A stretch of DNA of 64,000 nucleotides, from the NCBI GenBank assembly GCA_958295985.1, contig OY282432.1, positions 2,699,001-2,763,000 of the forward strand, given 5' to 3'. Below the pieces are notes generated by a model, which saw nothing but the letters and a program-made list of their open reading frames with translations, was not told where the DNA came from and searched no databases. This stretch comes from an uncultured Candidatus Binatia bacterium (GTDB lineage Bacteria; Desulfobacterota; Binatia; UBA9968; JAJDTQ01). Below, one piece after another: positions 26,001 to 34,706 of the stretch. The position numbers and the translations under genes were made by a program. Position 1 is the stretch's first letter, and every line of letters begins with the position of its first letter.

Positions 26001-26747
26001 ATGGAGGTTCTGGCGCCGGAAGCCCTGATCGACGATCTCCGCCGTGTCCTGCGGGGCCGGTATCCGGTGCATCCGTTGCGCAAGCTGCTGCTGGCCGGCG
26101 AGCTCAGCCGCGAGCAGTTGCATGGGTGGGCCAAGAATCAGTTTCACGAGTTTCGCCACATCCACCGTTTCTTCGGCATCCGGTATCAGAAATGCCCCAT
26201 CCAGGCATTGCGGCGGATGTTGCTGGAGAACATGGTGGAGGAGGAAGGCGAGGACCTGTTCGGCGGAAAGTATCCCAGCCACGCCGAACTGTGGACCCGC
26301 TTTGGCGAGGGACTGGGCATCCCGCGTGAAGAGATGCAGAGCTACGAGCCCCTGCCGGGGATCAAGGCGGCGCTCGAGATGTACGTGCAACTGGTCCAGC
26401 AGAGTCACTGGACCGTGGCCATCGGCACCGGCCTCGTCTTCGAAGGAGAGGGCCCCAAGCGCATGGGAGAAGAGCGGCAGGCCCTGGAGACGGGCTATCC
26501 CTGGATACCCTCGGAATCCCTGGCCTTCTTTCGCGCTCACGAGTATCATGATGAGGGACACGGAGACTTCATCGTGGACGTGATCAAGGAACACATCATG
26601 GACGCCGGGCTCCAGGAGGAAATGCGGGCGGCTGTGCGGACCCGCGTGGACATCATGTGGTTGCAAAACGATTCCATCTACCAGGCGTTCGTTCGCCCTC
26701 AACTCAGCCCGGAGACCGTTGATCGGCTCGAAACGGCATCCAACTGA
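26001..26747 (+). CDS. Haem-oxygenase-like diiron protein (TenA/PqqC/HDO superfamily)
   Basis: A 248-residue all-helical protein. The putative metal ligands match the HDO pattern known from UndA and SznF: E50-x2-H53 (HEFRH), a central Glu in FEGEGP (E148/E150), and H180-x3-D184-x2-H187 (HEYHDEGH). Such enzymes use a dinuclear iron centre to oxidise small molecules, for example fatty acids or amino-acid N-atoms. GGAGG lies 5 nt before the ATG. It is co-transcribed with the D-aminoacylase-like gene. TenA-type thiaminase is less likely given the full iron-ligand set. Function is inferred from motifs only. Confidence 0.72.
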   Translation: MEVLAPEALIDDLRRVLRGRYPVHPLRKLLLAGELSREQLHGWAKNQFHEFRHIHRFFGIRYQKCPIQALRRMLLENMVEEEGEDLFGGKYPSHAELWTRFGEGLGIPREEMQSYEPLPGIKAALEMYVQLVQQSHWTVAIGTGLVFEGEGPKRMGEERQALETGYPWIPSESLAFFRAHEYHDEGHGDFIVDVIKEHIMDAGLQEEMRAAVRTRVDIMWLQNDSIYQAFVRPQLSPETVDRLETASN

Positions 26748-26785
26748 CCCGTTGGGGCCGGATTCGAGCGCGCACGCGCAAACCG

Positions 26786-27679
26786 TTGAATCCAGTGATC
26801 GGTAAAGTATTCGCAACGCTGGCCCTGGTGGCGGCCACGGTGGCAGTGGGATACACGGCGTGGGAAACCCGGAGTCTCCGGGCGTCTCTCGACCGGATCG
26901 CGGTCAGCAACGAGACCAAGATCACGGACGTGATGCTTTCTCTGCTCCACTCCGAGGGGCAACTCGCGAGAATACGGGAAACCGTGGAGTTGCTCAGCGG
27001 GAGCGACGGGTCCGATACGGGCGCGAGGGACGAGGGTGCGCTGGCGGGAAAGATCACCGCGACCTTGACGGCAGCGCAGCGGGAAATCCTCCAACAGGAA
27101 CTGAGCAAGTGGACCCGGCAACTCCGCGACCAACGGGAGAAGGGCTGGGCCGCGTTGCGCAAGGGGCTGGAGCAGAAGTTGAGCGGCAACGCCGTCAACG
27201 CCGAGGAACGGGACGAGCGCTGGCGGGAGTTGAAGACGCTCGTACAGCAGAATCAGCAGAACCTGGCGACCCAGTTGAAGGAGTTGCGCGCCAGCCTCTC
27301 CAATCCCTCCGGCGCCGTCGAAGAACAGGGCGCGACCCTGACGAACCTGGAGAAGCGTTTGGCCACGGTCCTGGAAGCGACCCAAAAGGGCCAGCAGGCC
27401 TTGACCCGGCAAGACCGGCGCGACGACGAGCGCTGGAAGGAGTTGCGCCTGGCATTGCAGGAGAACATGGAGGCCACGCAGCAACGCTACGCCGAGCTCG
27501 CGGCGCGTCTGGACGGACCGCGGGACGCCGCGCAGCAGCCCGCGGGGCCGGCGCAACCGGTGCAGCCGGAGACACAGGGACAAGGGAGCAGCGGGAGTCA
27601 GGATCGGGGATTGGACCGGGAAAGGCTGGCGGAGTTTTGCGCCGAGCTGCCGCAATCCGCCATCTGCCAAGACCGGTAA
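26786..27679 (+). CDS. Membrane-anchored coiled-coil protein of unknown function
   Basis: About 297 residues starting at TTG 26786 (GTG 26795 is an alternative; no ATG is near). One hydrophobic helix (VFATLALVAATVAVGYTAW) is followed by ~200 residues of Glu/Gln/Arg/Leu-rich sequence with strong coiled-coil character (EERDERWRELKTLVQQNQQN, DERWKELRLALQENMEATQQ). A Pro/Gln-rich linker and a short tail with two Cys (FCAELPQSAICQDR) end it. The repeated DERW-ELK/R segments suggest internal duplication. The topology implies an inner-membrane protein projecting into the periplasm. No family recognised. Confidence 0.6.
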   Translation: MNPVIGKVFATLALVAATVAVGYTAWETRSLRASLDRIAVSNETKITDVMLSLLHSEGQLARIRETVELLSGSDGSDTGARDEGALAGKITATLTAAQREILQQELSKWTRQLRDQREKGWAALRKGLEQKLSGNAVNAEERDERWRELKTLVQQNQQNLATQLKELRASLSNPSGAVEEQGATLTNLEKRLATVLEATQKGQQALTRQDRRDDERWKELRLALQENMEATQQRYAELAARLDGPRDAAQQPAGPAQPVQPETQGQGSSGSQDRGLDRERLAEFCAELPQSAICQDR

Positions 27680-27689
27680 CCGGGACCAC

Positions 27690-28313
27690 ATGCGGTACTA
27701 CGACATTTCGCTCAAGCTGAGCCCCGCCACCGCACGCTGGGTGACCGCGGCGCCGTTCGAATTGGTGGAGCGGAGGCGGATGCAGCGAGGCGACCACAAT
27801 AACTCGTCCAGCGTCAACATGAGCGTCCATAGCGGTACTCACATGGACGCTCCGTTCCACTTCGTCCCCGGGGGAGCGGGCATCGACCAACTGCCCCTCG
27901 AACGCTTCATGGGTCCGGCCCTGGTGCACGAGGTGGATGCTCACCGCTACATCACTGCGGAGCACCTGTCGGCGGTCCCGCGGGGAGAACGGATCCTGTT
28001 CAAGACGCGCAACTCCGAGCTCCTCCGGCGGGCCGAGTATGATCCCGACTTCGTGGCGTTTTCGGTGGAGGCGGCCGAGGGCCTCGTGGCCAAGGGTTAC
28101 AAGCTCGTGGGACTGGACTATCTCTCGGTAGCCCACGCCGACGAGCAGGTGCCGGTGCACCGGGCCTTCCTCGATCACGGCCTTGCGCTGCTGGAGGGTG
28201 TTGATCTCACGGACATCCGGCCCGGAGCCTATGAACTGATCTGTTTCCCCGTATGCATCGCCGGCGCGGACGGCGCTCCGTGCCGCGCCGTCCTCCACGA
28301 CCTCGACCCTTGA
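27690..28313 (+). CDS. Cyclase/kynurenine formamidase-like metal hydrolase
   Basis: A 207-residue cyclase-family protein. The zinc signature HSGTHMDAPFHF is at residues ~47-58, preceded by the N-terminal YYDISLKLSP. FSVEAAEGLVAKGYKLVGLDYLSV and ELICFPVCIAGADGAPCRAVL complete the fold. Members hydrolyse N-formylkynurenine, isatin or cyclic amides. The neighbouring amidohydrolase, diiron protein and hydroxyacid dehydrogenase suggest a catabolic cluster for an unknown heterocycle or amino-acid derivative. It starts 10 bp after the upstream coiled-coil gene. Confidence 0.82.
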   Translation: MRYYDISLKLSPATARWVTAAPFELVERRRMQRGDHNNSSSVNMSVHSGTHMDAPFHFVPGGAGIDQLPLERFMGPALVHEVDAHRYITAEHLSAVPRGERILFKTRNSELLRRAEYDPDFVAFSVEAAEGLVAKGYKLVGLDYLSVAHADEQVPVHRAFLDHGLALLEGVDLTDIRPGAYELICFPVCIAGADGAPCRAVLHDLDP

Positions 28314-28383
28314 ACACCCGTGGAACCTAACCCAGGCGTCCCCGAGCCGGTGTCCGGTCCCCTGGATTCGCGAAAGGCGCCCC

Positions 28384-29343
28384 ATGAGCAAGCCGAAAGC
28401 CGCCATCCTGGATGACTATCAACACGTGGCCGATTCCCTGTTGGGTGCGAGGGAGGTCCCGGAGAACCTTGAGGTTACGGTTTTTCACGATCATCTGGAT
28501 GACGAGGATGCCCTGGCCGGCCGGTTGCAGGAGTTCGAGGTCGTTTGCGTCATGCGGGAGCGCACCCCGTTCCGGCGCGGTCTTCTGGAGCGCCTGCCCA
28601 ACCTGAGGCTGCTGGTGACGAGCGGCATGAGGAACGCGTCCATCGACATGACCGCGGCCCGGGAACGGGGAGTGACGGTTTGCGGCACCCCCAGCGTCGG
28701 CGGGCCCACGGCCGAGCTGGCCTGGGGACTGATCATCGGGCTGCTCCGCCACATCCCGCAGGAGGACCGGGCCACGCGTGGCGGGGGCTGGCAGGAGACC
28801 GTGGGGGGAGGTCTCCTGGGCAAGACCCTGGGCGTGGCGGGCCTGGGCAAGCTGGGCGCCCGGGTGGCCCGTGTCGGGCTGGCGTTCGAGATGAACGTCA
28901 TTGCGTGGAGCCGGAACCTGACCGAGGAACGGTGCCGGGAGATCGGGGTGTCCCGGGTCGGCAAGGAGGAGCTGCTGTCGCAGTCCGACATCCTGACGAT
29001 CCACCTGGTGCTGAGCGACCGCACCCGGGGCCTGCTGGGAGCGGCCGAGCTTGCGATGATGAAGCCCACGGCGGTGCTGATCAACACGTCCCGGGGGCCC
29101 ATCGTCGACGAGCGGGCCCTGGTGGAGGCGCTGGAGCGCCGGACCATCGCCGGCGCGGGCCTGGATGTCTACGATACCGAACCGCTGCCTCTCGACCACG
29201 CGCTTCGGCGCTGTGACAACACCGTCATCACGCCGCATCTCGGGTACGTGGAGGAGGCCAACTACGGTGCCTACTTCGACGGCTATCTTGCCGCCATACG
29301 GGGCTATCTCGGCGGCTCTCCGGTGAACGTCGTGAAGGGGTAG
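28384..29343 (+). CDS. D-2-hydroxyacid dehydrogenase (NAD-dependent)
   Basis: A 319-residue member of the D-isomer-specific 2-hydroxyacid dehydrogenase family. The Rossmann motif is TLGVAGLGKLGARVARVG. The catalytic Arg lies in LINTSRGPIVDE, the Glu in GLDVYDTEPLP, and the His in ITPHLGYVEE. It reduces a 2-keto acid or oxidises a D-2-hydroxy acid in the cytoplasm. Of the named members, phosphoglycerate dehydrogenase is unlikely because no regulatory ACT domain is present. It is 70 bp downstream of the cyclase gene and may share its operon. Confidence 0.88.
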   Translation: MSKPKAAILDDYQHVADSLLGAREVPENLEVTVFHDHLDDEDALAGRLQEFEVVCVMRERTPFRRGLLERLPNLRLLVTSGMRNASIDMTAARERGVTVCGTPSVGGPTAELAWGLIIGLLRHIPQEDRATRGGGWQETVGGGLLGKTLGVAGLGKLGARVARVGLAFEMNVIAWSRNLTEERCREIGVSRVGKEELLSQSDILTIHLVLSDRTRGLLGAAELAMMKPTAVLINTSRGPIVDERALVEALERRTIAGAGLDVYDTEPLPLDHALRRCDNTVITPHLGYVEEANYGAYFDGYLAAIRGYLGGSPVNVVKG

Positions 29344-29437
29344 GCACTGACCGAAAAACCACAAACGCTCAGGGTCGCTGTACGGCGGCCCCGAAAGCGA
29401 GAAAACCGTATTTTCACAACAACCACAGAATGAGAAC

Positions 29438-30313
29438 ATGACACAAACACAGAATGAGAACATCGCGCCAACCGAAAACCTGGCGCTTTATTGCGACTTC
29501 GAGAACATCGCCATCGGCGTGCGCGATGCCCGGTATGCCGATTTCGACATGCGGAAGGTCCTGGACCGGTTGCTGGTCAAGGGCAAGATCGTGGTGAAGA
29601 AGGCGTACTGCGACTGGGAGCGCTACCGCGAGTACAAGCCCGCCATGCACGAGGCCTCCTTCGAGATGATCGAGATCCCCCACGTGCGCCAGTCGGGCAA
29701 GAACTCCGCGGACATTCGCATGGTCGTGGACGCGCTGGACCTCTGTTACACGAAGTCCCACGTGGACACCTTCGTGATCATCAGCGGCGACTCCGACTTC
29801 TCCGCGCTGGTCAGCAAGCTCCGCGAGAACAACAAGGTCGTCATCGGCGTCGGCGTGAAGAACTCCACTTCCGACCTGCTCATCGCCAACTGCGACGAGT
29901 TCATCTACTACGACGACCTGGCGCGCGACTCCAGGCGCCGGGGCGGGGCCAAGCGCGCGAAGGCTGCGGCGCGGACGCCGCGCAAGACCGCGGCCACGCC
30001 GGCGGAGGAAAAGGCGCCGTTGGAGGAAAAGGCGCCGTTGGAGAAGGACAAGAAGGAAGCGCAGGAGGCTCTGGACCTGGTGGTCGAGACCGTCACCCAC
30101 CTCTTCGACGAGCGCGGCGACAAGGACAAGATCTGGGGTTCCATGGTCAAGCAGGCTCTGAAGCGGCGCAAGCCCGGTTTCAACGAGCGCTACCACGGCT
30201 TCCGCTCCTTCGGCAAGCTGCTGGAGGAAGCCCAGTCCCTGAAGCTGCTGGACCTCGAGGCGGACGAGAAATCCGGCGACTACATGGTCAAGGGGGTTGC
30301 CCAGGACGACTGA
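29438..30313 (+). CDS. NYN-domain (PIN-like) RNase with C-terminal OST-HTH/LOTUS domain
   Basis: A 291-residue protein. Residues ~9-165 form a NYN domain with acidic residues in CDFENIAIG, ADIRMVVDALDL and IISGDSDFSALV. A Lys/Ala-rich linker contains a tandem EEKAPL repeat (18-nt units at ~30006-30041). Residues ~205-290 (LFDERGDKDKIWGSMVKQAL...FGKLLEEAQSLKLLDLE) form an OST-HTH RNA-binding domain. Such proteins are predicted RNA-cleaving or RNA-binding factors. A 16-nt direct repeat (29424-29439 and 29448-29463) flanks the start codon. It is a stand-alone gene. Target RNA unknown. Confidence 0.87.
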   Translation: MTQTQNENIAPTENLALYCDFENIAIGVRDARYADFDMRKVLDRLLVKGKIVVKKAYCDWERYREYKPAMHEASFEMIEIPHVRQSGKNSADIRMVVDALDLCYTKSHVDTFVIISGDSDFSALVSKLRENNKVVIGVGVKNSTSDLLIANCDEFIYYDDLARDSRRRGGAKRAKAAARTPRKTAATPAEEKAPLEEKAPLEKDKKEAQEALDLVVETVTHLFDERGDKDKIWGSMVKQALKRRKPGFNERYHGFRSFGKLLEEAQSLKLLDLEADEKSGDYMVKGVAQDD

Positions 30314-30353
30314 CGGATGCGCGGCCAGGCCGCCCTCCCACCGAGAACCCCTC

Positions 30354-31751
30354 GTGCGCATCCCCCTCATTCCGCAAGCGCAAGTTGGTGAAGTTCGGGT
30401 GCTGGGCGTTCTGTCCGCGGGCGCCTTCCTGTTCTTCAACAGCTACGGCAGCATCAACGTCGCCATCCCCAGCATCCAGGTCGAATTCGGCAGCAGCCTC
30501 TCGGCGGTCCAGTGGATTGCCACCATGGGACTCGTGCTGTCGTCCAGCCTGGCCCTGTGCCTGGGACGGGCCGGCGACATCCTGGGCCGCAACCGGCTCT
30601 ACAAGGCGGGGGTGACGCTCTATGGCGCCGGGGCGGCGCTGGCCGCGGCGTCACAGACGTTCCCGCAACTGGTCACTTGCCGGGTCGTCATGACCGTGGG
30701 CCTCGCCATGGCCATGCCGCTGTCGTCGGCCATCACGGCCGCGGTGTCGCATCCGGAACGGACCGGATGGAGCCTGGGGATCCTGTTGTCGGCCGCGGGT
30801 GTCGGGCGGGCGACCGGTCCCGCCCTCGGCGGCTTCTTCATCCATCTGGCGGGTTGGCGCGCGGTGTTTCTGGCCAATGCCGTGATCGGTTTGGCCGTGA
30901 GCGTGGCCGTGTGGCTCATGCTCGGAGGCAGTGAGCGCCGGAGCGGCGAGTCCTTCGACTACCCGGGCGCGGCAGCCCTGATCCTGGGCTATCCATCGAT
31001 CCTGGTGGGTTTGAGTCTCGGCGCCAACAGCGGCTGGAGTTCTCCCTCCGTGGTCTGGTGGTTCCTGTTGGGCATCGTCGGCATCGCGGGTTTCGCCGTG
31101 CGCGAAGCGCGGGCCGCGCGGCCCTTGATACCGCGGCCGCTCATGACGAACGTTCCCCTGGTCGTCTCGTTTCTCGCCATGATGCTGTTCTCCGCGGCGT
31201 ATTTCCCCATCTTCATGCTGTCGCCCTTGTACATGCGCAACGTCCTGGAGCTGACGCCCCTCGATCTCGGGTTCATCCTCACCACGCTGCCGGTGGCCGC
31301 CGCGGTTTGTTCCCCCATCAGCGGCCGCTTGGCCGACCGGGTGGCGCCCTGGAGCGTGGTGGCGGCCGGGTACGGGTCCGGCGCGGCCGGGATCCTCGTC
31401 TACGCCGGCTTGCAAGACGGTTCGAGTCCGGCGATGGTATTGTTGGCGCTTGCGCTGGTGGGTATCGGAGTGGGCGTGGCCCTGCCTGCCAACCAGAGAG
31501 CGGTCTTCTCGCTGGCTCCCCGGGAGCACTATGGCGTCGCGGGAGGGATGCTCTCGGCGTGCGGGCCCGGGGCGGGGGCACTGGGCATCGGTCTGGCGGT
31601 GTCTCTCATGGAAGGTACGGTGGCGGGGGGCGCGGGCGCGTTCGTGGCGGCGCAACGGATCGCCATGTTGACGTTGTTGCCCTTGCCGTTGGTTGCGCTG
31701 GGGCTTGCCGTCATTCCGCGATTACGAATCAAGGGAAGGCCGGGTGAGTAG
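30354..31751 (+). CDS. MFS transporter, DHA2-like drug/solute exporter
   Basis: About 465 residues from GTG 30354. The MFS motif LCLGRAGDILGRNRLYKAG is between helices 2 and 3, and ATGPALGGFFIHLAGWRAVFLANAVIGL is typical of motif C in drug:H+ antiporters. Roughly 14 hydrophobic helices are apparent, as in the DHA2 family. The longer open frame from 30297 overlaps the NYN gene and adds residues without a hydrophobic segment, so I prefer the internal GTG. The substrate is unknown. Confidence 0.83.
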   Translation: MRIPLIPQAQVGEVRVLGVLSAGAFLFFNSYGSINVAIPSIQVEFGSSLSAVQWIATMGLVLSSSLALCLGRAGDILGRNRLYKAGVTLYGAGAALAAASQTFPQLVTCRVVMTVGLAMAMPLSSAITAAVSHPERTGWSLGILLSAAGVGRATGPALGGFFIHLAGWRAVFLANAVIGLAVSVAVWLMLGGSERRSGESFDYPGAAALILGYPSILVGLSLGANSGWSSPSVVWWFLLGIVGIAGFAVREARAARPLIPRPLMTNVPLVVSFLAMMLFSAAYFPIFMLSPLYMRNVLELTPLDLGFILTTLPVAAAVCSPISGRLADRVAPWSVVAAGYGSGAAGILVYAGLQDGSSPAMVLLALALVGIGVGVALPANQRAVFSLAPREHYGVAGGMLSACGPGAGALGIGLAVSLMEGTVAGGAGAFVAAQRIAMLTLLPLPLVALGLAVIPRLRIKGRPGE

Positions 31752-31848
31752 TGTCGCACCGAGATGACTCACCGGGGAATCTCTTTGCAGCCTCCGGCGC
31801 CGTCTCCCCTCGGGGAGTGCGGCCGCCCTCTGAAGCTCTTGTGGGGAA

Positions 31849-33033
31849 TTGATGCGCGCGCGGATCGGACTCTCCTCCAACCTGCTCTATTCGCTGGCCG
31901 CGGTCTGCATGGCCTCGGGCGCCATCGGCGCCTCCATGCTGGCGCCGTTCTACATGAACGCCAAGGGATTCCCCGTCTCGGTGGTGGGCGTGCCCCTGGT
32001 GGTCAACGGCATCGGCGCCCTCTGTTCCGATGTGGTGTCCGGCACGCTGGCGTCCTATTTCCGGTCGAGCTTCCTGCTGCTCGCGTCGGTGCTCATCGCC
32101 CTGGTCACGAGCCTTCTGGGGTTCGCGTTTCAGGAAAGCCTGGCGGTGTTTCTCGTGGCCTTCACCATCCTCGGTCTCACCGAGGCCATGTTCAGTCTCG
32201 CCATCCGGCGCATCGTGTTCGTGCAGTCCGAGCCGAACCAGCAGGGAAAGGCCCAGGGGCAGGTGGCCGCGGCCCTGGGCCTGGGCTTCGCCCTGGGTCC
32301 GACCCTGGGCGGGTTCGTCGGGGAGTGGTGGGGTCTCGACAAGCTCTTTCTCCTGGTGGCGGTCCCCCAGAGCGTCGGGTTGATCTTCATCCTGATGGCC
32401 CAGGGGCACCGGACGGAGAAGCCGGTGGAGCGCGGCTCCGTGCCCCTGTGGAGGGTAGGCAAGGGGCTGTTGGCCCAACCCGGCTTCCTCGGCGCTTGCC
32501 TGGCTATCTTCCAGTCGTTCCTCTGCCTCATCGGGGTCACCCGTATCGCCTTTCCTTTCCTGGCCGTGCGCCGGGGCCTGACCCTCGACGTCATCGGCAC
32601 CATGGTCAGCATCTCCCGCCTGACCGACACCGCGGGGAGACTGGGCGGCGGCCGGCTCTGCGACCGCGTCGGCACCCGTACCGTGATTCTCCTGGGAGTC
32701 TTCGTGACCGTCCCTGCCTTTGTCCTTCAGATCTTCGGTCACGGCTACCTCGCGCTGCTGCTGCCCCTGTGTCTCATGACCGCGGGTTTCGGCCTGTCCA
32801 ACGTGGGCTCCACCACCCTGGCGCTTCAACTGTCCGACGACGCCAGCAAGGGCGTCGCCCTCGGGCTCATCCGCGGCGGCACCTCCATCGGCCGCATGTT
32901 CGGCCCCCTCCTCACCGGGTTCCTGGTCGCCGACCTGGGCTTTCACTGGGGATTCGTCGCCCTGGGGCTGATTTCGTTCGTCATCGGCGGCGGGGTCGCG
33001 GGTCTGTTCCGGCGGCAACGGGAGGCGGCGTGA
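31849..33033 (+). CDS. MFS transporter (12 TM)
   Basis: A 394-residue major facilitator protein. LGLGFALGPTLGGFVGEWWGLDKLFLLVAVP occupies the helix 5 region, and SRLTDTAGRLGGGRLCDRVGTRTVILLG is the loop 8-9 version of the MFS motif. It is about 98 bp downstream of another MFS gene in the same direction, but the two are not close paralogues. It is the last gene before the defence island. Substrate unknown. Confidence 0.83.
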   Translation: MMRARIGLSSNLLYSLAAVCMASGAIGASMLAPFYMNAKGFPVSVVGVPLVVNGIGALCSDVVSGTLASYFRSSFLLLASVLIALVTSLLGFAFQESLAVFLVAFTILGLTEAMFSLAIRRIVFVQSEPNQQGKAQGQVAAALGLGFALGPTLGGFVGEWWGLDKLFLLVAVPQSVGLIFILMAQGHRTEKPVERGSVPLWRVGKGLLAQPGFLGACLAIFQSFLCLIGVTRIAFPFLAVRRGLTLDVIGTMVSISRLTDTAGRLGGGRLCDRVGTRTVILLGVFVTVPAFVLQIFGHGYLALLLPLCLMTAGFGLSNVGSTTLALQLSDDASKGVALGLIRGGTSIGRMFGPLLTGFLVADLGFHWGFVALGLISFVIGGGVAGLFRRQREAA

Positions 33034-33070
33034 CAACGGGCAGCGCCGGCGTGTAACAGCCGCGAGCGCA

Positions 33071-33097
33071 CGCAGCGCAGAGGTTTGCCAACTTTTG
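33071..33097. repeat. Left-border repeat R5, copy 1 (before the gutted locus)
   Basis: A 27-nt sequence (starting CGCAGCGCAGAGGTTTGCCA) matching 25 of 27 positions with 39542-39568. Each copy lies just upstream of an Hma-like locus: this one before the remnant copy, the other before the intact copy. Confidence 0.7.
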
Positions 33098-33137
33098 CCA
33101 ATGTTGCTAAGCGTCGCTGTGCTGGCCCATGGGAGGG

Positions 33138-33254
33138 TCCCCGTACCTGATTTTCTACGTCGAGAGCGGACCGGAGATCGACCTCTGGCGCGTCCTGCAT
33201 GGAGCGCGGGATATTTCGGCCTGGATGCACCCTTGCCCCCATGCGAAGCCGTGA
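33138..33254 (+). pseudogene. C-terminal fragment of a ParE/RelE-family toxin
   Basis: The frame reads SPYLIFYVESGPEIDLWRVLHGARDISAWM. This is the characteristic last beta strands and RVLHGARD motif of ParE/RelE toxins. There is no start codon or N-terminal half. It runs directly into the 161-aa gene remnant at ~33227, so the junction is a deletion scar. Confidence 0.6.
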
Positions 33255-33414
33255 TAACATGCGTGCCGTGGCTCAAGGCGTTGAGGCCGTGGGGCGCGAG
33301 GACGCCGCCTACCGGTTCGGTATGGCCATGTACCGCAAATACCCGCGCCGGGTGCTGACGGCGCTACGGTACCTGCTGACGGAGCCGAAGACGCACCGAG
33401 CTGGAGGGGTGTGA
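33227..33414 (+). pseudogene. 3' remnant of the DUF499-partner gene (paralogue of 42780-43265)
   Basis: Positions 33227-33390 align without gaps to 43087-43250, the 3' third of the intact 161-aa gene, at about 85% identity by my count. The encoded peptide (TLAPMRSRDNMRAVAQGVEAVGRE... ...RRVLTALRYLLTEPK) has mostly conservative changes, so it decayed from, or diverged as, a functional homologue. The rest of the gene and its upstream DUF499 ATPase are missing. The frame closes at a TGA 2 nt before the ptuA ATG. Confidence 0.88.
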
Positions 33415-33416
33415 CC

Positions 33417-34706
33417 ATGAAGCTGAAAACCGTGGAGATCGAGAATTTTCGCGCCATCGCGAAACTCACCCTGTCGCTCGATCCACAGCTAACGGTGCTG
33501 CACGGTGCCAACGCGCACGGCAAGACCAGCGTACTGGCTGCGATTGCGGTGGGTCTGGGAGCTATTCCTAACTTGTTGCCGGGTGGGTTCGCGAGACGCG
33601 CGTTCACCACAGATGTGCGTGTGGGGGCGCCGAATCTCTACGTTTCCCTCACCACGTTGGATGCCGTCTCCTGGTCCGGGAGTCTGGACTTTTCGAGCGA
33701 CTCGGAGCCGGTGAGGCGGCGGCACGTTGAGGCTTTGGAGGATGTGCTTGGTGAACTCGTCCGTGCCCACAATCAAGGGCTACCAGTGGATTTGCCGATT
33801 GTCGCTTGCTACGGCACCGACCGGGTTGTTCTCGATCTACCGGAGAAGCCGTCCAGGCCGTCCGACTTCGAAACCGATCTTGGCCGCTATACTGCACTGA
33901 AAGGGGCGCTGTCGTCCGGAACAAACTTTCAGGAATTCTTCGAGTGGTTCTACTTCAAGGAAAACAGGGAGTTGAGGGAACAAAGGGAACGGCGTGATCA
34001 GGACTATCGTATCAAAGATCTGTCTGCCGTTCGGGATGCAATCTCGTCCATGCTCAACGATGTATCCGAGCCGCATATCGAGGTGAATCCGCATCGGTTC
34101 GTGGTGCTCCTCAGAACGGAGTCGGAAGACGAGAAGCTCGATCTTGGCCAGTTGAGCGGCGGCTATCGCGCGGTGCTCGCACTCGCGGCCGATCTGGCTT
34201 GGCGGATGGCCCACGGCAATCCGCATCTCGACAACCCATTGCATTCAGAAGCCATCGTTTTAATTGACGAGGTGGAGTTGCACTTGCACCCTGCATGGCA
34301 ACAGCGCATCCTGAACGACCTCATGCGGACCTTTCCGAATGCCCAGTTCATCATTTCGACTCACAGCCCCCAGGTGCTTACTACGGTCAAACCGGAGCAT
34401 ATCGTGGAACTCGCCCGAAAGGATGGCGCCATCGTTGCAGGGTCTCCCGGGGGATGGACCTATGGCGCCGAGGCAGGCGACGTACTATCGGTGGTGATGG
34501 GTGTGGACGAGCGTCCTGACAATCTCTTCAAGGAGTCGCTGGCCCTGTACCGACATCTGGTAAGCGAGGGTAGGGGTGAATCCACAGACGCACGGGAGCT
34601 ACGACAAACCCTGGATAACCTGTCTCCCGACGATCCCGCCCTTGCCAGCGCCGACCTTGAAATCAGGCAGCGCAGGCTGTTCAAGCAGATGGCAGAATCG
34701 AAATGA
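33417..34706 (+). CDS. ptuA: Septu-like ATPase PtuA (AAA/SMC-type)
   Basis: A 429-residue ABC/SMC-type ATPase. Walker A is GANAHGKTS (30-38), the signature is LSGGY, the Walker B is VLIDEVELHLHP, and the switch region is FIISTHSPQVL. Adjacent to a TIGR02646-type HNH nuclease it forms the Septu anti-phage pair, in which the ATPase controls the nuclease. GGAGGGG lies 7 nt before the ATG at 33417; a GTG at 33411 overlaps the remnant's stop. It ends in an ATGA overlap with ptuB. It sits in the slot that holds cargo in the neighbouring Hma-like locus. Confidence 0.85.
   Translation: MKLKTVEIENFRAIAKLTLSLDPQLTVLHGANAHGKTSVLAAIAVGLGAIPNLLPGGFARRAFTTDVRVGAPNLYVSLTTLDAVSWSGSLDFSSDSEPVRRRHVEALEDVLGELVRAHNQGLPVDLPIVACYGTDRVVLDLPEKPSRPSDFETDLGRYTALKGALSSGTNFQEFFEWFYFKENRELREQRERRDQDYRIKDLSAVRDAISSMLNDVSEPHIEVNPHRFVVLLRTESEDEKLDLGQLSGGYRAVLALAADLAWRMAHGNPHLDNPLHSEAIVLIDEVELHLHPAWQQRILNDLMRTFPNAQFIISTHSPQVLTTVKPEHIVELARKDGAIVAGSPGGWTYGAEAGDVLSVVMGVDERPDNLFKESLALYRHLVSEGRGESTDARELRQTLDNLSPDDPALASADLEIRQRRLFKQMAESK

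Noticed and set aside
29424..29463. 16-nt direct repeat around the NYN gene start as a regulatory element
   Set aside because: Only two copies, one of them within the coding start. It may be a simple local duplication, with nothing else to support an operator.
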